From Cohnella faecalis (lineage in GTDB: Bacteria > Bacillota > Bacilli > Paenibacillales > Paenibacillaceae), in the NCBI RefSeq assembly GCF_003570905.1, contig NZ_QXJM01000016.1, positions 1-64,000 of the forward strand: DNA of 64,000 bases. The letters run 5' to 3'. How positions within the stretch are numbered: the stretch's first letter is position 1; each line of letters opens with the position of its first letter. Below are positions 37,429-49,756 of this stretch, piece by piece. The position numbers and the translations under genes are program-made. A model generated the notes under the pieces. The model did no database searches. It was not told where the DNA came from and worked only from the letters and a program-made list of their open reading frames with translations.

Positions 37429-37650
37429 ATGCTCGGAATGATGCTAACAGACAAAGAATGCAAAGAACTCGATTACTTGCTGCGCAAAGAGATGGACGAG
37501 ATGCTGCTGGATATGAGCGATCGACGGCTGGACGGACCGGTGAAGGAAGCGATATCGAAACGCTATAAAGTGATATTTCGCATGTATGCTCGGTTCGCGG
37601 CGCCACGGGAGCTGTCCCGGTATGCGCTGGGGCTTCGTTCGCAGCGATAA
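37429..37650 (+). CDS. Small conserved-looking hypothetical protein
   Basis: A 73-residue, mostly helical, charged protein (MLGMMLTDKECKELDYLLRK, then MDEMLLDMSDRRLDG). AGGAGG lies 12 bases upstream of ATG 37429. No membrane segment, metal motif or known domain is visible. It is the last gene before the rRNA operon promoters. I do not recognise a function; its reading frame shows the same codon preferences as neighbours, so I believe it is real. Confidence 0.6.
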   Translation: MLGMMLTDKECKELDYLLRKEMDEMLLDMSDRRLDGPVKEAISKRYKVIFRMYARFAAPRELSRYALGLRSQR

Positions 37651-37669
37651 AAAAAATGTCGATAGAGGG

Positions 37670-37699
37670 TTGACGCATGCTTGCTCGATATGATAGATT
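37670..37699 (+). promoter_or_regulatory. rRNA operon promoter P1 (candidate)
   Basis: TTGACG at 37670-37675, 18-base spacer and TAGATT at 37694-37699. The -35 is good, the -10 weak. Tandem promoters are usual for Firmicute rRNA operons. Confidence 0.45.
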
Positions 37700-37777
37700 A
37701 TTACTCGCGCCTCTTACCGAGGACGCCGTCGAACGAAGCGAACGAACAGGTCGGCAAGAAATGAAAAAAAATACCTG

Positions 37778-37807
37778 TTGCAATCGCCTAGCAAGATGTG
37801 ATATATT
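37778..37807 (+). promoter_or_regulatory. rRNA operon promoter P2
   Basis: TTGCAA at 37778-37783, 18-base spacer and TATATT at 37802-37807, preceded by TG at the extended -10 position. It lies about 190 bases before the 16S gene and after an A-rich stretch (37761-37771) that could act as an UP element. Confidence 0.7.
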
Positions 37808-37865
37808 AATCAAGTCGCTGTTACGGCGGCCGGCAACAAAAAGCGAGGCTGAGATGCCAAGCGAT

Positions 37866-37885
37866 TGCTCCTTGAAAACTGAACA
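37866..37885 (+). promoter_or_regulatory. rRNA leader boxA-like antitermination element
   Basis: TGCTCCTTGAAAACTGAACA, the Firmicute rRNA leader motif. A matching TGTACCTTGAAAACCGGA lies before the 23S gene at 40063-40080. Confidence 0.65.
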
Positions 37886-37902
37886 TCGAGCGTAATACGG
37901 AT
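37875..37902 (+). repeat. 5' arm of the 16S precursor processing stalk
   Basis: This segment is nearly the reverse complement of 39604-39630 beyond the 16S 3' end; only one extra base and one changed base break about 27 pairs. The two arms should pair around the 16S precursor and form an RNase III substrate. Confidence 0.8.
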
Positions 37903-37994
37903 CCCTGAAGACAAGGCTTAGGCCGAGTCGGAAGGACCAAAAAGTAAGACCAGCTTTGAAAGAGCCATCGAGGTTCTTCAATAAAGTGTAACAC

Positions 37995-39555
<1,561 letters not shown>

Positions 39556-39603
39556 AGCCCGCAAGGGCTAACAAAGTCCACAGCTCGCGTCAGCGAGGTG
39601 GCA

Positions 39604-39630
39604 ATCCGTATTGCGCTCGAGTTCAGTTTT
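39604..39630 (+). repeat. 3' arm of the 16S precursor processing stalk
   Basis: Partner of 37875-37902: begins ATCCGTATTGCGCTCGA. It places a processing site between 16S and the first 5S gene. Confidence 0.8.
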
Positions 39631-39686
39631 GAGGGGGCGAGTCCTTCTCGAAAGAAATACCGCGCATTGTTTGGCGACATGCGCAA

Positions 39687-39810
39687 CCTGTCTGGTGATG
39701 ATTGCGGAGGGGTTCCACGCGTACCCATCCCGAACACGACCGTTAAGCCCTCCAGCGCCAATGGTACTTGGACCGCAGGGTCCTGGGAGAGTAGGACGTT
39801 GCCAGGCAGG
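39687..39810 (+). rRNA. rrf: 5S ribosomal RNA, copy 1, between 16S and 23S
   Basis: Terminal helix CCTGTCTGG (39687-39695) with CCAGGCAGG (39802-39810); the body contains the conserved CCCATCCCGAACACG and TGGTACTTGGACCGCAGGGT. The internal 116 bases are identical to copy 2 at 43221-43336. A 5S gene in this place, right after 16S and before the spacer tRNAs, is unusual; the normal site is after 23S. Confidence 0.95.
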
Positions 39811-39871
39811 CTTTTGTTTTCGCTTTTTTGGCGATTGGAAAATGCCTAGCCGGTTATGCTGGCTGCCATAT

Positions 39872-39948
<77 letters not shown>

Positions 39949-39964
39949 TCTTCATACTTCCCAT

Positions 39965-40040
39965 GGGGACTTAGCTCAGCTGGGAGAGCACCTGCCTTGC
40001 ACGCAGGGGGTCAGCGGTTCGATCCCGCTAGTCTCCACCA
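39965..40040 (+). tRNA. tRNA-Ala (TGC)
   Basis: 76 bases, GGGGACT/AGTCTCC acceptor stem with one G-T pair, anticodon TGC, CCA encoded. With tRNA-Ile it forms the classic spacer pair. Confidence 0.96.
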
Positions 40041-40062
40041 GATCCACTTTTACGGATTGGTT

Positions 40063-40080
40063 TGTACCTTGAAAACCGGA
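40063..40080 (+). promoter_or_regulatory. Second boxA-like element before 23S
   Basis: TGTACCTTGAAAACCGGA shares CCTTGAAAAC with the 16S leader element and overlaps the 5' arm of the 23S stalk. Confidence 0.5.
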
Positions 40081-40096
40081 TAGCGAAAACGAAATG
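40071..40096 (+). repeat. 5' arm of the 23S precursor processing stalk
   Basis: Reverse complement of 43163-43187 except for one bulged A: GAAAACCGGAT here against ATCCGGTTTTC there, and GCGAAAACGAAATG against CATTTCGTTTTCGC. The 25-bp helix should bring the ends of the 23S precursor together for RNase III-type cleavage. Confidence 0.85.
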
Positions 40097-40204
40097 CGCG
40101 AAAGACATCATTCGCCTTACTTGCTGTTGGTTTGCAACGGAAGTTGTGAATCAAGAAGTTGACAACGGAGCATTAGCCTTTGGCTAACGCTAGCAGTTGC
40201 AACA

Positions 40205-43130
<2,926 letters not shown>

Positions 43131-43162
43131 TAACAAACACAGGTAAGAGATGTTTTCTCGCT

Positions 43163-43187
43163 CATTTCGTTTTCGCATCCGGTTTTC
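43163..43187 (+). repeat. 3' arm of the 23S precursor processing stalk
   Basis: Partner of 40071-40096. It separates 23S from the second 5S gene. Confidence 0.85.
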
Positions 43188-43216
43188 AGGGCGCAAGCTC
43201 TGAAACAAGCGCATTA

Positions 43217-43340
43217 CCGGTCTGGTGATGATTGCGGAGGGGTTCCACGCGTACCCATCCCGAACACGACCGTTAAGCCCTCCAGCGCCAATGGTACTTG
43301 GACCGCAGGGTCCTGGGAGAGTAGGACGTTGCCAGGCCGG
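43217..43340 (+). rRNA. rrf: 5S ribosomal RNA, copy 2
   Basis: In the normal place after 23S. Body identical to copy 1; the terminal helix is CCGGTCTGG (43217-43225) with CCAGGCCGG (43332-43340). The T-A pair of copy 1 is replaced by G-C, a compensatory change. Confidence 0.96.
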
Positions 43341-43392
43341 GAAGCTTTGTTTTATAATGATTTAGTCGCCTTATTCATAAGGCCTCAGACAT

Positions 43393-43468
43393 TCCCTGAT
43401 AGCTCAGCTGGTAGAGCACTCGACTGTTAATCGAGTTGTCACAGGTTCGAGTCCTGTTCGGGGAGCCA
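43393..43468 (+). tRNA. tRNA-Asn (GTT)
   Basis: 76 bases, anticodon GTT in CTGTTAA, acceptor TCCCTGA/TCGGGGA, discriminator G, CCA encoded. First of seven tRNA genes after the rRNA operon. Confidence 0.96.
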
Positions 43469-43469
43469 C

Positions 43470-43545
43470 GCTCTCATAGCTCAGTAGGTAGAGTGCATCC
43501 ATGGTAAGGATGAGGTCACCGGTTCGATCCCGGTTGAGAGCTCCA
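43470..43545 (+). tRNA. tRNA-Thr (GGT)
   Basis: 76 bases, anticodon GGT in the loop ATGGTAA, acceptor GCTCTCA/TGAGAGC, discriminator T, CCA encoded. One base separates it from tRNA-Asn. Confidence 0.95.
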
Positions 43546-43560
43546 CTTTTCTATTCACAC

Positions 43561-43635
43561 GGCCCGTTGGTCAAGAGGTTAAGACACCTCCCTTTCACGG
43601 AGGTAACGGGGGTTCGATTCCCCCACGGGTCACCA
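43561..43635 (+). tRNA. tRNA-Glu (TTC)
   Basis: 75 bases, anticodon TTC in CTTTCAC, acceptor GGCCCGT/ACGGGTC, CCA encoded. Confidence 0.96.
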
Positions 43636-43643
43636 ACCCATAT

Positions 43644-43719
43644 GGAGGCTTAGCTCAGCCGGGAGAGCATCTGCCTTACAAGCAGAGGGTCGGGGGTTCG
43701 ATCCCCTCAGCCTCCACCA
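43644..43719 (+). tRNA. tRNA-Val (TAC)
   Basis: 76 bases, anticodon TAC in CTTACAA, acceptor GGAGGCT/AGCCTCC, CCA encoded. Confidence 0.96.
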
Positions 43720-43741
43720 TTTATTAATCCGCGCTAATCGT

Positions 43742-43816
43742 TGGGGATTAGCCAAGCGGTAAGGCAACGGACTTTGACTCCGTCATTCCTAGGTTCGATC
43801 CCTAGATCCCCAGCCA
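43742..43816 (+). tRNA. tRNA-Gln (TTG)
   Basis: 75 bases, anticodon TTG in CTTTGAC, acceptor TGGGGAT/ATCCCCA, discriminator G, CCA encoded. Confidence 0.96.
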
Positions 43817-43823
43817 TTTTTTA

Positions 43824-43899
43824 GAGCCATTAGCTCAGTTGGTAGAGCACCTGACTTTTAATCAGGGTGTCGAAGGTTCGAGTCCTTCATGGCTCACCA
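43824..43899 (+). tRNA. tRNA-Lys (TTT)
   Basis: 76 bases, anticodon TTT in CTTTTAA, acceptor GAGCCAT/ATGGCTC, CCA encoded. Confidence 0.96.
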
Positions 43900-43917
43900 C
43901 CTTCATTTTTCTTACGT

Positions 43918-44000
43918 GCGCGTATGGCGGAATTGGCAGACGCACCAGACTTAGGATCTGGCGGGCGACCGTGGGGGTTCAAGTCCCTCTACGCGCACCA
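43918..44000 (+). tRNA. tRNA-Leu (TAG)
   Basis: 83 bases with the long variable arm of class II tRNAs, anticodon TAG in CTTAGGA, acceptor GCGCGTA/TACGCGC, CCA encoded. Last tRNA of the cluster. Confidence 0.95.
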
Positions 44001-44012
44001 ACTTCAACAGAC

Positions 44013-44053
44013 AAAAGCTTTCATGGTCATTACTGACATGAAAGCTTTTTTAT
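44013..44053 (+). terminator. Terminator of the rRNA-tRNA operon
   Basis: Perfect 13-bp stem AAAAGCTTTCATG (44013-44025) with CATGAAAGCTTTT (44037-44049), then further T residues. Confidence 0.92.
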
Positions 44054-44129
44054 TATCTTTGTTATGCGGCCGTGTGGCCTGCACTATACTTATCATTAAA
44101 CTCTTCTTAGGAAGGGTTTTTATTTTTTT

Positions 44130-44148
44130 AAAACGAATGCAGCATTCG
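44130..44148 (-). terminator. Probable terminator of the LysR gene
   Basis: Palindrome CGAATGCAGCATTCG (44134-44148); read on the minus strand it is followed by TTTT and lies just after the LysR stop. Confidence 0.6.
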
Positions 44149-44152
44149 AGAA

Positions 44153-45085
44153 CTAGTAAGGATTTGCGACCAACAATAACGGAGGCGTCGATTCCAGATC
44201 GACTTCGCCGCTTACGCGCCTGATTTCATCCGTCAGATAAGTCAAGACGAGGCTTCGCCCTTTGGCTTCCTTCTTCGTTAAAATGCCCAGATCGGGGCCT
44301 GCTATCATGTCGGAGACGGCTTTGACGACCGTCCCGGTAATGGGCGGCGAGATGGAGACGAGCGGGGCGAGCGCGATGCCGAGCTTCGCCTGCACGAAAT
44401 ATTTGAGCGAGTTAATGCCGGTAATCTCGATGCTGCTTTGGCGCAGCATGCCGATTTTTTCGGCGATTGCTTCCTCGACGCGTATACGGAACGGGCAAGT
44501 GCCGGGCGTCATAATAAATTTCTCATCCTTCAGATCCAAAATATGGAGCTTGTCCAGATCGGCCAGCGGATGATCGGCGGGCAGCAGCAGGCCGAACGTC
44601 TCTGTCAGCAGATGCTCGAACGAAAGCTCGATATGCGGTTCGGGGCGATTGCAGAACGCGAGGTCAATCTCTTCGTTCAGCAGCATATCGACCAGCCCTT
44701 TGTTGGAGCCGATGGAAACTTTAATTTGGACTTTCGGTCTCTTTAGCGCAAAAGACGACAAGATCGCAGGGAATCGGTTGCTTGCGGAAGGCTCAGAGAT
44801 GCCGATCCGGATAATGCCCGCATCTCCGTCTCTGTAATCGCGCAGCTCATTTTCAAATTCGTCGTATTGGTTCAGCAGCTTCTCCGCTTTCTGGAGAAAA
44901 AACCTCCCCGCGCTAGTCAATTCCGTCGTCTTGCCCCGCTCGAACAGCTTAATGCCCAATTCATCCTCCAGCTTCTTCACCTGCACAGTAATCGTCGGCT
45001 GCGAATACTGCAGCGCCTTCGCCGCTTCATGGAAGCTTCCGAGCTTTACGATCGTAAGGAACGTCTTGATGAGTCTAATTTCCAC
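44153..45085 (-). CDS. LysR-family transcriptional regulator
   Basis: A 310-residue LysR-type regulator. The N-terminal winged helix-turn-helix is seen in FLTIVKLGSFHEAAKALQYS and QPTITVQVKKLEDELGIKLF; the rest is the two-lobed effector domain (LFERG, GIIRIGISEPSASNRFPAIL, IDLAFCNRPEP). It is divergent from the CMD-protein gene and the large import/oxidation locus, with a 149-base intergenic region holding an inverted repeat. It is therefore the likely regulator of that locus. The effector is unknown; LysR regulators control the comparable sulfur-salvage operons in Bacillus. Confidence 0.92.
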   Translation of the reverse strand: MEIRLIKTFLTIVKLGSFHEAAKALQYSQPTITVQVKKLEDELGIKLFERGKTTELTSAGRFFLQKAEKLLNQYDEFENELRDYRDGDAGIIRIGISEPSASNRFPAILSSFALKRPKVQIKVSIGSNKGLVDMLLNEEIDLAFCNRPEPHIELSFEHLLTETFGLLLPADHPLADLDKLHILDLKDEKFIMTPGTCPFRIRVEEAIAEKIGMLRQSSIEITGINSLKYFVQAKLGIALAPLVSISPPITGTVVKAVSDMIAGPDLGILTKKEAKGRSLVLTYLTDEIRRVSGEVDLESTPPLLLVANPY

Positions 45086-45106
45086 TGTTGTCCGCTCTCC
45101 TTACTT

Positions 45107-45125
45107 AGTTTAATTTTTATAAACT
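45107..45125. promoter_or_regulatory. Candidate LysR operator
   Basis: Perfect inverted repeat AGTTTA-N7-TAAACT, 21 bases upstream of the LysR start. It contains the T-N11-A arrangement typical of LysR binding sites, placing it for autoregulation and for control of the divergent gene. Confidence 0.55.
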
Positions 45126-45234
45126 GCTTCTTTATTTTTTTCAATTATACATAATCGAACCTATCGTCTATTATAACAGACATAGAAATAATAAACCAAG
45201 CGGAATACTAAGAATTAAATAGGAGGATGTTTTC

Positions 45235-45906
45235 ATGTCACAGGAAAGTTTGTACGTGCGCCGCGCGCCTAGTTTTTCTTCCAAGCTGTTCGGTCTAGCC
45301 CCGGAGGCGTTCACTGCATTCGGAGAATTTAACAAGCAAGCGCTGGCCGAGGGCGCGTTGACCGTCAGAGTAAAGGAATTAATCGCGGTCGGAATCACGC
45401 ACATTACCGGCTGCCCTTATTGTATAGAAGCGCACACGGGCAAGGCGAAGGCGGAGCAAGCATCGCTCAGCGAGCTGGCCGAAGTGATTGCGGTGGCTGC
45501 CGCAGTCAATGCGCACGCTTCCTACTATCACGGGGTAAACCTGCTGGCTGCTTACGAAGGCGGGCACCCGGAGGGAAGCGATTTGTATCCGCTGGGCAAT
45601 CTGGCTCGCGTGGAAAAATTGGCCGAGCTTAACCCGCATGGAGCGACATCCTTCGAACGTTATGTAGATCAGGCGCTCAAACCCGGCAAGCTGACCGAGA
45701 AGGAAAAGCTTCTGATCGCTGTAGGGGCCGCATTCGTTACCGGAGGAGCATACAGCATCGAAATCTTCACCGCGCAGGCCAAAGCAGCCGGCGTTACGCT
45801 GCAGGAAATCGCCGAGGCGCTGCTGGTAGCCGCCGTGCTCAATGCCGGCGCCGTTGTGGGGCATCGAGTGAACGCGCTGCATGCTTACGAGCGGGTGAGC
45901 CTATGA
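45235..45906 (+). CDS. Double carboxymuconolactone decarboxylase (AhpD-like) protein
   Basis: A 223-residue protein with two CMD/AhpD-type helical repeats. The first repeat has the redox motif C60-PY-C63 with H67 (GCPYCIEAHTGKA). The second repeat aligns with it but reads GGAYSIEIFTAQA, so both cysteines and the histidine are lost. A peroxidatic or disulfide-exchange role for repeat 1 is an inference from AhpD. TAGGAGG precedes the ATG. It is the first gene right of the LysR regulator and overlaps the next gene (ATGA), so it belongs to the scavenging operon. Confidence 0.85.
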   Translation: MSQESLYVRRAPSFSSKLFGLAPEAFTAFGEFNKQALAEGALTVRVKELIAVGITHITGCPYCIEAHTGKAKAEQASLSELAEVIAVAAAVNAHASYYHGVNLLAAYEGGHPEGSDLYPLGNLARVEKLAELNPHGATSFERYVDQALKPGKLTEKEKLLIAVGAAFVTGGAYSIEIFTAQAKAAGVTLQEIAEALLVAAVLNAGAVVGHRVNALHAYERVSL

Positions 45907-47093
45907 CGACGGCTAATGCACGGCTCCGCGGCGGAACGGATGATCTGAAGGAGCAGCTAGTTGCCTGGAGGAGACACCTTCATCGGCATCCCGAGCTTTC
46001 CTTCCAGGAACACAACACGGCGGATTTCGTCGAGGAGCGGCTGCGCGGCTTCGGCGGGCTTGAGATTAAGCGGCTGACGCCGACAAGCGTCATCGCCCGG
46101 TTGATCGGGGCGTATCCGGGCAAGACGCTGGCGTTGCGCGCCGATATGGACGCATTGCCGATTCAAGAGGAGAACGGACACGAATTCGTATCGCAAGCGC
46201 CGGGCGTCATGCATGCTTGCGGACATGACGGACACACCTCGATGCTGCTGGCGGCGGCGAAGCTGCTTGCAGCAAGAAAGGACAAGCTGCACGGCGAAAT
46301 TCGCTTTATATTCCAGCATGCGGAGGAATTGCCGCCTGGTGGCGCGCGCGAGCTGGTGGAGGCCGGAGCGGTCGACGGCGTGGACTGGATACTCGGCGAG
46401 CACTTGTCCTCGCTGCTGCCGCTCGGGCAGATCGGGCTCGGATACGGGGCGACGGCTGCTTCGCCGGACAATTTCTCCATTGTTATTAAGGGCAGCGGAG
46501 GCCATGCCGGCTCGCCGCACCGATCTGTCGATTCTATCGCTATAGGCGCGCAGGTCGTGACGAATTTGCAGCATATCGTCTCACGCAATACCGATCCACT
46601 GGAACGGCTGGTCGTGTCGGTTACGCAGTTCACCGCGGGCGCATCGAATAACGTCATTCCCGACACGGCCTTGCTGCGCGGCACTGTACGCTGCTTCGAC
46701 GACAACCTGCGCCGGGAAGTTTCGCGGCAGATCGAGCGGCTAGTCGCAGGAATAACGTCGGCACACGGAGCTTCCTACGAGATCGATTACCTGTTCGGCT
46801 ACGATCCGGTCGTGAACGACGACAAGCTGACGCGCATTATCGAGGAAGTTGCCGGCGAGGTCGCAGGCGCCGGGCAGGTGTCGATACTGCCGCCGGGGAT
46901 GGGAGCCGAGGACTTCTCGGCCTATCAGCGGAAGGTGCCGGGCACGTTCGTTATGATCGGCGCGGGCAATCCGAGCCGAGGCATCATTCATCCGCATCAT
47001 CATCCGAAGTTCGATTTCGACGAGGACGCTCTGCCGATCGGCACGGAGTTGTTCCTCCAAGTCGCAGAACGGCTGCTCGAATGGGAGCCGTAA
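45903..47093 (+). CDS. M20-family amidohydrolase (HipO/YxeP/YtnL type)
   Basis: A 396-residue metal-dependent aminoacylase or deacetylase. The metal site is visible: HACGHDGHT (C106, H108), HAEELPPGGA (E141, E142), GEH (H167) and the C-terminal IIHPHHHPKFDFDE. The family removes N-acyl groups from amino acids or opens amides. In the Bacillus sulfur-salvage operons such enzymes deacetylate N-acetyl-S-substituted cysteines. The ATG overlaps the stop of the CMD gene. It is followed by a Dpp-type importer, so hydrolysis of an imported conjugate is the likely job; the substrate is not known. Confidence 0.9.
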   Translation: MTTANARLRGGTDDLKEQLVAWRRHLHRHPELSFQEHNTADFVEERLRGFGGLEIKRLTPTSVIARLIGAYPGKTLALRADMDALPIQEENGHEFVSQAPGVMHACGHDGHTSMLLAAAKLLAARKDKLHGEIRFIFQHAEELPPGGARELVEAGAVDGVDWILGEHLSSLLPLGQIGLGYGATAASPDNFSIVIKGSGGHAGSPHRSVDSIAIGAQVVTNLQHIVSRNTDPLERLVVSVTQFTAGASNNVIPDTALLRGTVRCFDDNLRREVSRQIERLVAGITSAHGASYEIDYLFGYDPVVNDDKLTRIIEEVAGEVAGAGQVSILPPGMGAEDFSAYQRKVPGTFVMIGAGNPSRGIIHPHHHPKFDFDEDALPIGTELFLQVAERLLEWEP

Positions 47094-47127
47094 ATCCAAC
47101 CTATAACCTATGGAGAGGGAGATTCAT

Positions 47128-48750
47128 ATGAACAGAAATTCAAAAAAATCGTTCGGTTACCTTCTGACTGCGATGCTGGCTTTTGCGGTGATCGTCAGCG
47201 GATGCAGCTCGAACAACGGCAATAACGCTGCTTCGTCGCCTGCCGCGTCTTCGGGAGCGCCGTCCGCTTCGAATACGGACGGCGGAGAGAAGACGGTGGA
47301 CACGCTGCGTTACCCGCTGACACTTACGTTTGCCTCGCTCGATCCGCATCTGGTGCCGACGGGCGGCGTAGCGAACATAGACCGCCATATCTATGAGCAA
47401 CTGGTGGCGTTCAATACCAAATACGAGCCGAAGCCGGTTCTCGCCACGGAAATTCAAGTGAGCGAAGACGGCAAGACGTATACGTTCCCGCTCCGCAAAG
47501 GCGTCAAGTTCCACAACGGCAAGGAATTGAAGGCCGAGGACGTCGTCGCTTCGCTCAACCGCTGGAAAGAAAAGACGGCACGCGTCCAAACTTCGTTCGG
47601 CGATTCCCTCTTCAAGGCGGTGGACGAGTATACAGTGGCGATTACGCTCGCTCAGCCGAGCAACGACGTGCCGCTGCAGCTTGCGAGCTACTTGCAGTTT
47701 TCCGCGATAACGACGAAGGAAGCGATCGAGTCGGCCGGACCGGACGGCTTGACGGAAATTATCGGCACCGGCCCTTACAAATATGTGGAGTACAAGCAGG
47801 ATCAATATGTCCACCTGACCCGTTTCGACGATTACGTCTCTCCCGAAGGACCGCAGGACGGTGTAATCGGCAAGAAGGAAGCGCTGGTTAAGGATATTTA
47901 CTTCGACCTGATTCCCGACGGCTCGACGGCGTTTAACGCATTCCTTGCCGGGGATTACGATTTCGCCAGCGTGTCCGTCGACAACTTGCCGCAAGTGCAG
48001 AGCTTGTCCGACGTGAAGCTGAACAAGGTGTTTGCGGGAGAGCTCAACATCGTGTTCAACAAGAAGGCGCCGTTCCCGTCGAATTTGAAGTTCCGCGAAG
48101 CGATCGCCGCCGCGCTGGACGCCGAGCAGGTGCTGGAGGGATATACGTCCGATCCGGAGCTGTACCGCCTCAATTCGAGCTTGGTAACGCCGGACAACGC
48201 GGAATGGTACAGTAAAGCCGGATCTGAAAAGTATAACCAGAAAAACCCTGAGCTGGCGAAGCAATTGTTGAAGGAGGCTGGCTATAACGGAGAAGAGCTC
48301 GTCTTCCTGACGACTCGCGATTCCGCGGGAGCTTTCTATAACGCAACCGTTCTTGTCGTGGATCAACTGCAGAAGATCGGCATCAAGGCAAAAATCGACA
48401 CATACGACTTCACGACGATGATCGCCCGTCGCGGCGATCCGGCCGCATGGGATATCTACGTCGGCTCGTTCTCCAATCAGGCGAGCCCGTCGCAGGTATT
48501 GTTCCTTGGCAAGTCGTACGGATGGCCCGAAGACGAGCAATTGCAGCAGCTGATCCGCAATACGACGACGGCGCTGACGCCGGAAGCGAAGAAAGCGGCA
48601 TCCGACGCGCTGCACGCCTACCATTGGAACTACCTTGGCGCTGTGAAAATCGGAGATACCGGCACTTATTACGCGAATCGCAACAATGTCGTCGGCTACC
48701 AGTTTTTTGAAGGACCGATTCTATGGAATACGAAGGTATTGAAGAAATAA
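47128..48750 (+). CDS. Peptide/nickel-type ABC substrate-binding lipoprotein
   Basis: A 540-residue extracellular lipoprotein of the SBP_bac_5 (DppA/OppA) family. Signal peptide with lipobox VSGC, C26 lipidated; a low-complexity N, S, A and G linker follows. Family segments include SEDGKTYTFPLRKGVKFHNG and IGTGPYKYVEYKQDQYVHLT. ATG 47128 is chosen because GGAGAGGGAG lies 6 bases upstream; the ATG at 47110 is inside that region. It is encoded with its permeases and ATPases. Possible ligands are peptides, glutathione-like conjugates or opines. Confidence 0.92.
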   Translation: MNRNSKKSFGYLLTAMLAFAVIVSGCSSNNGNNAASSPAASSGAPSASNTDGGEKTVDTLRYPLTLTFASLDPHLVPTGGVANIDRHIYEQLVAFNTKYEPKPVLATEIQVSEDGKTYTFPLRKGVKFHNGKELKAEDVVASLNRWKEKTARVQTSFGDSLFKAVDEYTVAITLAQPSNDVPLQLASYLQFSAITTKEAIESAGPDGLTEIIGTGPYKYVEYKQDQYVHLTRFDDYVSPEGPQDGVIGKKEALVKDIYFDLIPDGSTAFNAFLAGDYDFASVSVDNLPQVQSLSDVKLNKVFAGELNIVFNKKAPFPSNLKFREAIAAALDAEQVLEGYTSDPELYRLNSSLVTPDNAEWYSKAGSEKYNQKNPELAKQLLKEAGYNGEELVFLTTRDSAGAFYNATVLVVDQLQKIGIKAKIDTYDFTTMIARRGDPAAWDIYVGSFSNQASPSQVLFLGKSYGWPEDEQLQQLIRNTTTALTPEAKKAASDALHAYHWNYLGAVKIGDTGTYYANRNNVVGYQFFEGPILWNTKVLKK

Positions 48751-48784
48751 GCGATAGAGGCGCTTGTGGGGGGAGGGATGAACC

Positions 48785-49732
48785 ATGCTGGCCTTTGTAG
48801 GAAAACGGTGCTTCTATCTGCTCATCGTGCTGTTCATCCTGTCGGTGGTTGTCTTCTCGATTATCTATCTCATACCCGGCGATCCCGCTCTGGCGCTGCT
48901 CGGAGATACGGCGACCCCGGAAATGCTGGAGGCGCTGCGGTCGGACATGGGCCTTCATCGTTCGGTCGTCGAGCAGTACGGGCTATGGATCGTCCAATTG
49001 CTGCAAGGCGACCTCGGCCAGTCGTACGCGTTGAAGCAGCCGGTATGGGATGCGATTATCGAGCGGCTGTCTCCCACTTTGTCCATCGCCGTGCTGGCGC
49101 AGGGGATTGCGATTGTCATTGCGATCCCTCTCGGGCTATTCGCCGCATCGCGGCCGGGAACAGCCGCCGATCGGACGGTTCGAGGCTTTACGCTGCTCGG
49201 GATGACGGTTCCCAGCTTCCTGCTCGGCTTGTTCATGATGCTGCTGTTTGCCGTTCAGCTGAAGTGGCTGCCGGTATCGGGCTACAAGCCGGTCAGCGCG
49301 GGCTTCGGTTTATATTTGAAGCATCTCATTATGCCGTCGGTAGCGCTTGGCATCATTCATTCCGCTCTGCTGTCGCGCATTACGCGCTCTGCGATGCTGG
49401 AGGTGCTGGGCGAGAGCTACATCCGAACCGCGAGAGCGAAGGGCGTTCGCGAGAGCCGCATCGTCTACTGGCACGGCTTGCGCAACGCGTTGATGCCGAT
49501 CGTGACGGTCATCGGCCAGTCGTTCGGCGCGCTGATCGCCGGAGCGGCCGTGGTCGAGTCGATCTTCAACATTCCGGGACTGGGACAGCTGCTTGTCAAT
49601 TCGGTGCAGCGAAGAGATTATGCCGTCATTCAAGGCGTTGTGTTGTTCGTCGCAACGTTGACGGTGCTGCTTAATTTGCTCGTCGATCTGCTCTATGCGG
49701 TCATCGATCCCCGCGTCAGACTGAATCGGTAA
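48785..49732 (+). CDS. Dpp-type ABC permease, first subunit
   Basis: A 315-residue membrane protein like DppB/GsiC with six predicted spans, starting MLAFVGKRCFYLLIVLFILS. The long periplasmic loop contains EMLEALRSDMGLHRSVVEQY. The cytoplasmic EAA-type loop is RTARAKGVRESRIVYWHGLR. GGGGAGGG lies before ATG 48785. It follows the binding protein directly. Confidence 0.93.
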   Translation: MLAFVGKRCFYLLIVLFILSVVVFSIIYLIPGDPALALLGDTATPEMLEALRSDMGLHRSVVEQYGLWIVQLLQGDLGQSYALKQPVWDAIIERLSPTLSIAVLAQGIAIVIAIPLGLFAASRPGTAADRTVRGFTLLGMTVPSFLLGLFMMLLFAVQLKWLPVSGYKPVSAGFGLYLKHLIMPSVALGIIHSALLSRITRSAMLEVLGESYIRTARAKGVRESRIVYWHGLRNALMPIVTVIGQSFGALIAGAAVVESIFNIPGLGQLLVNSVQRRDYAVIQGVVLFVATLTVLLNLLVDLLYAVIDPRVRLNR

Positions 49733-49756
49733 AGAGAAGAAGGGAGGAAGGGCACA

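Noticed and set aside
37677-37895. 72-codon open frame in the rRNA leader
   Set aside because: It overlaps both rRNA promoters and the boxA element and has no plausible function.
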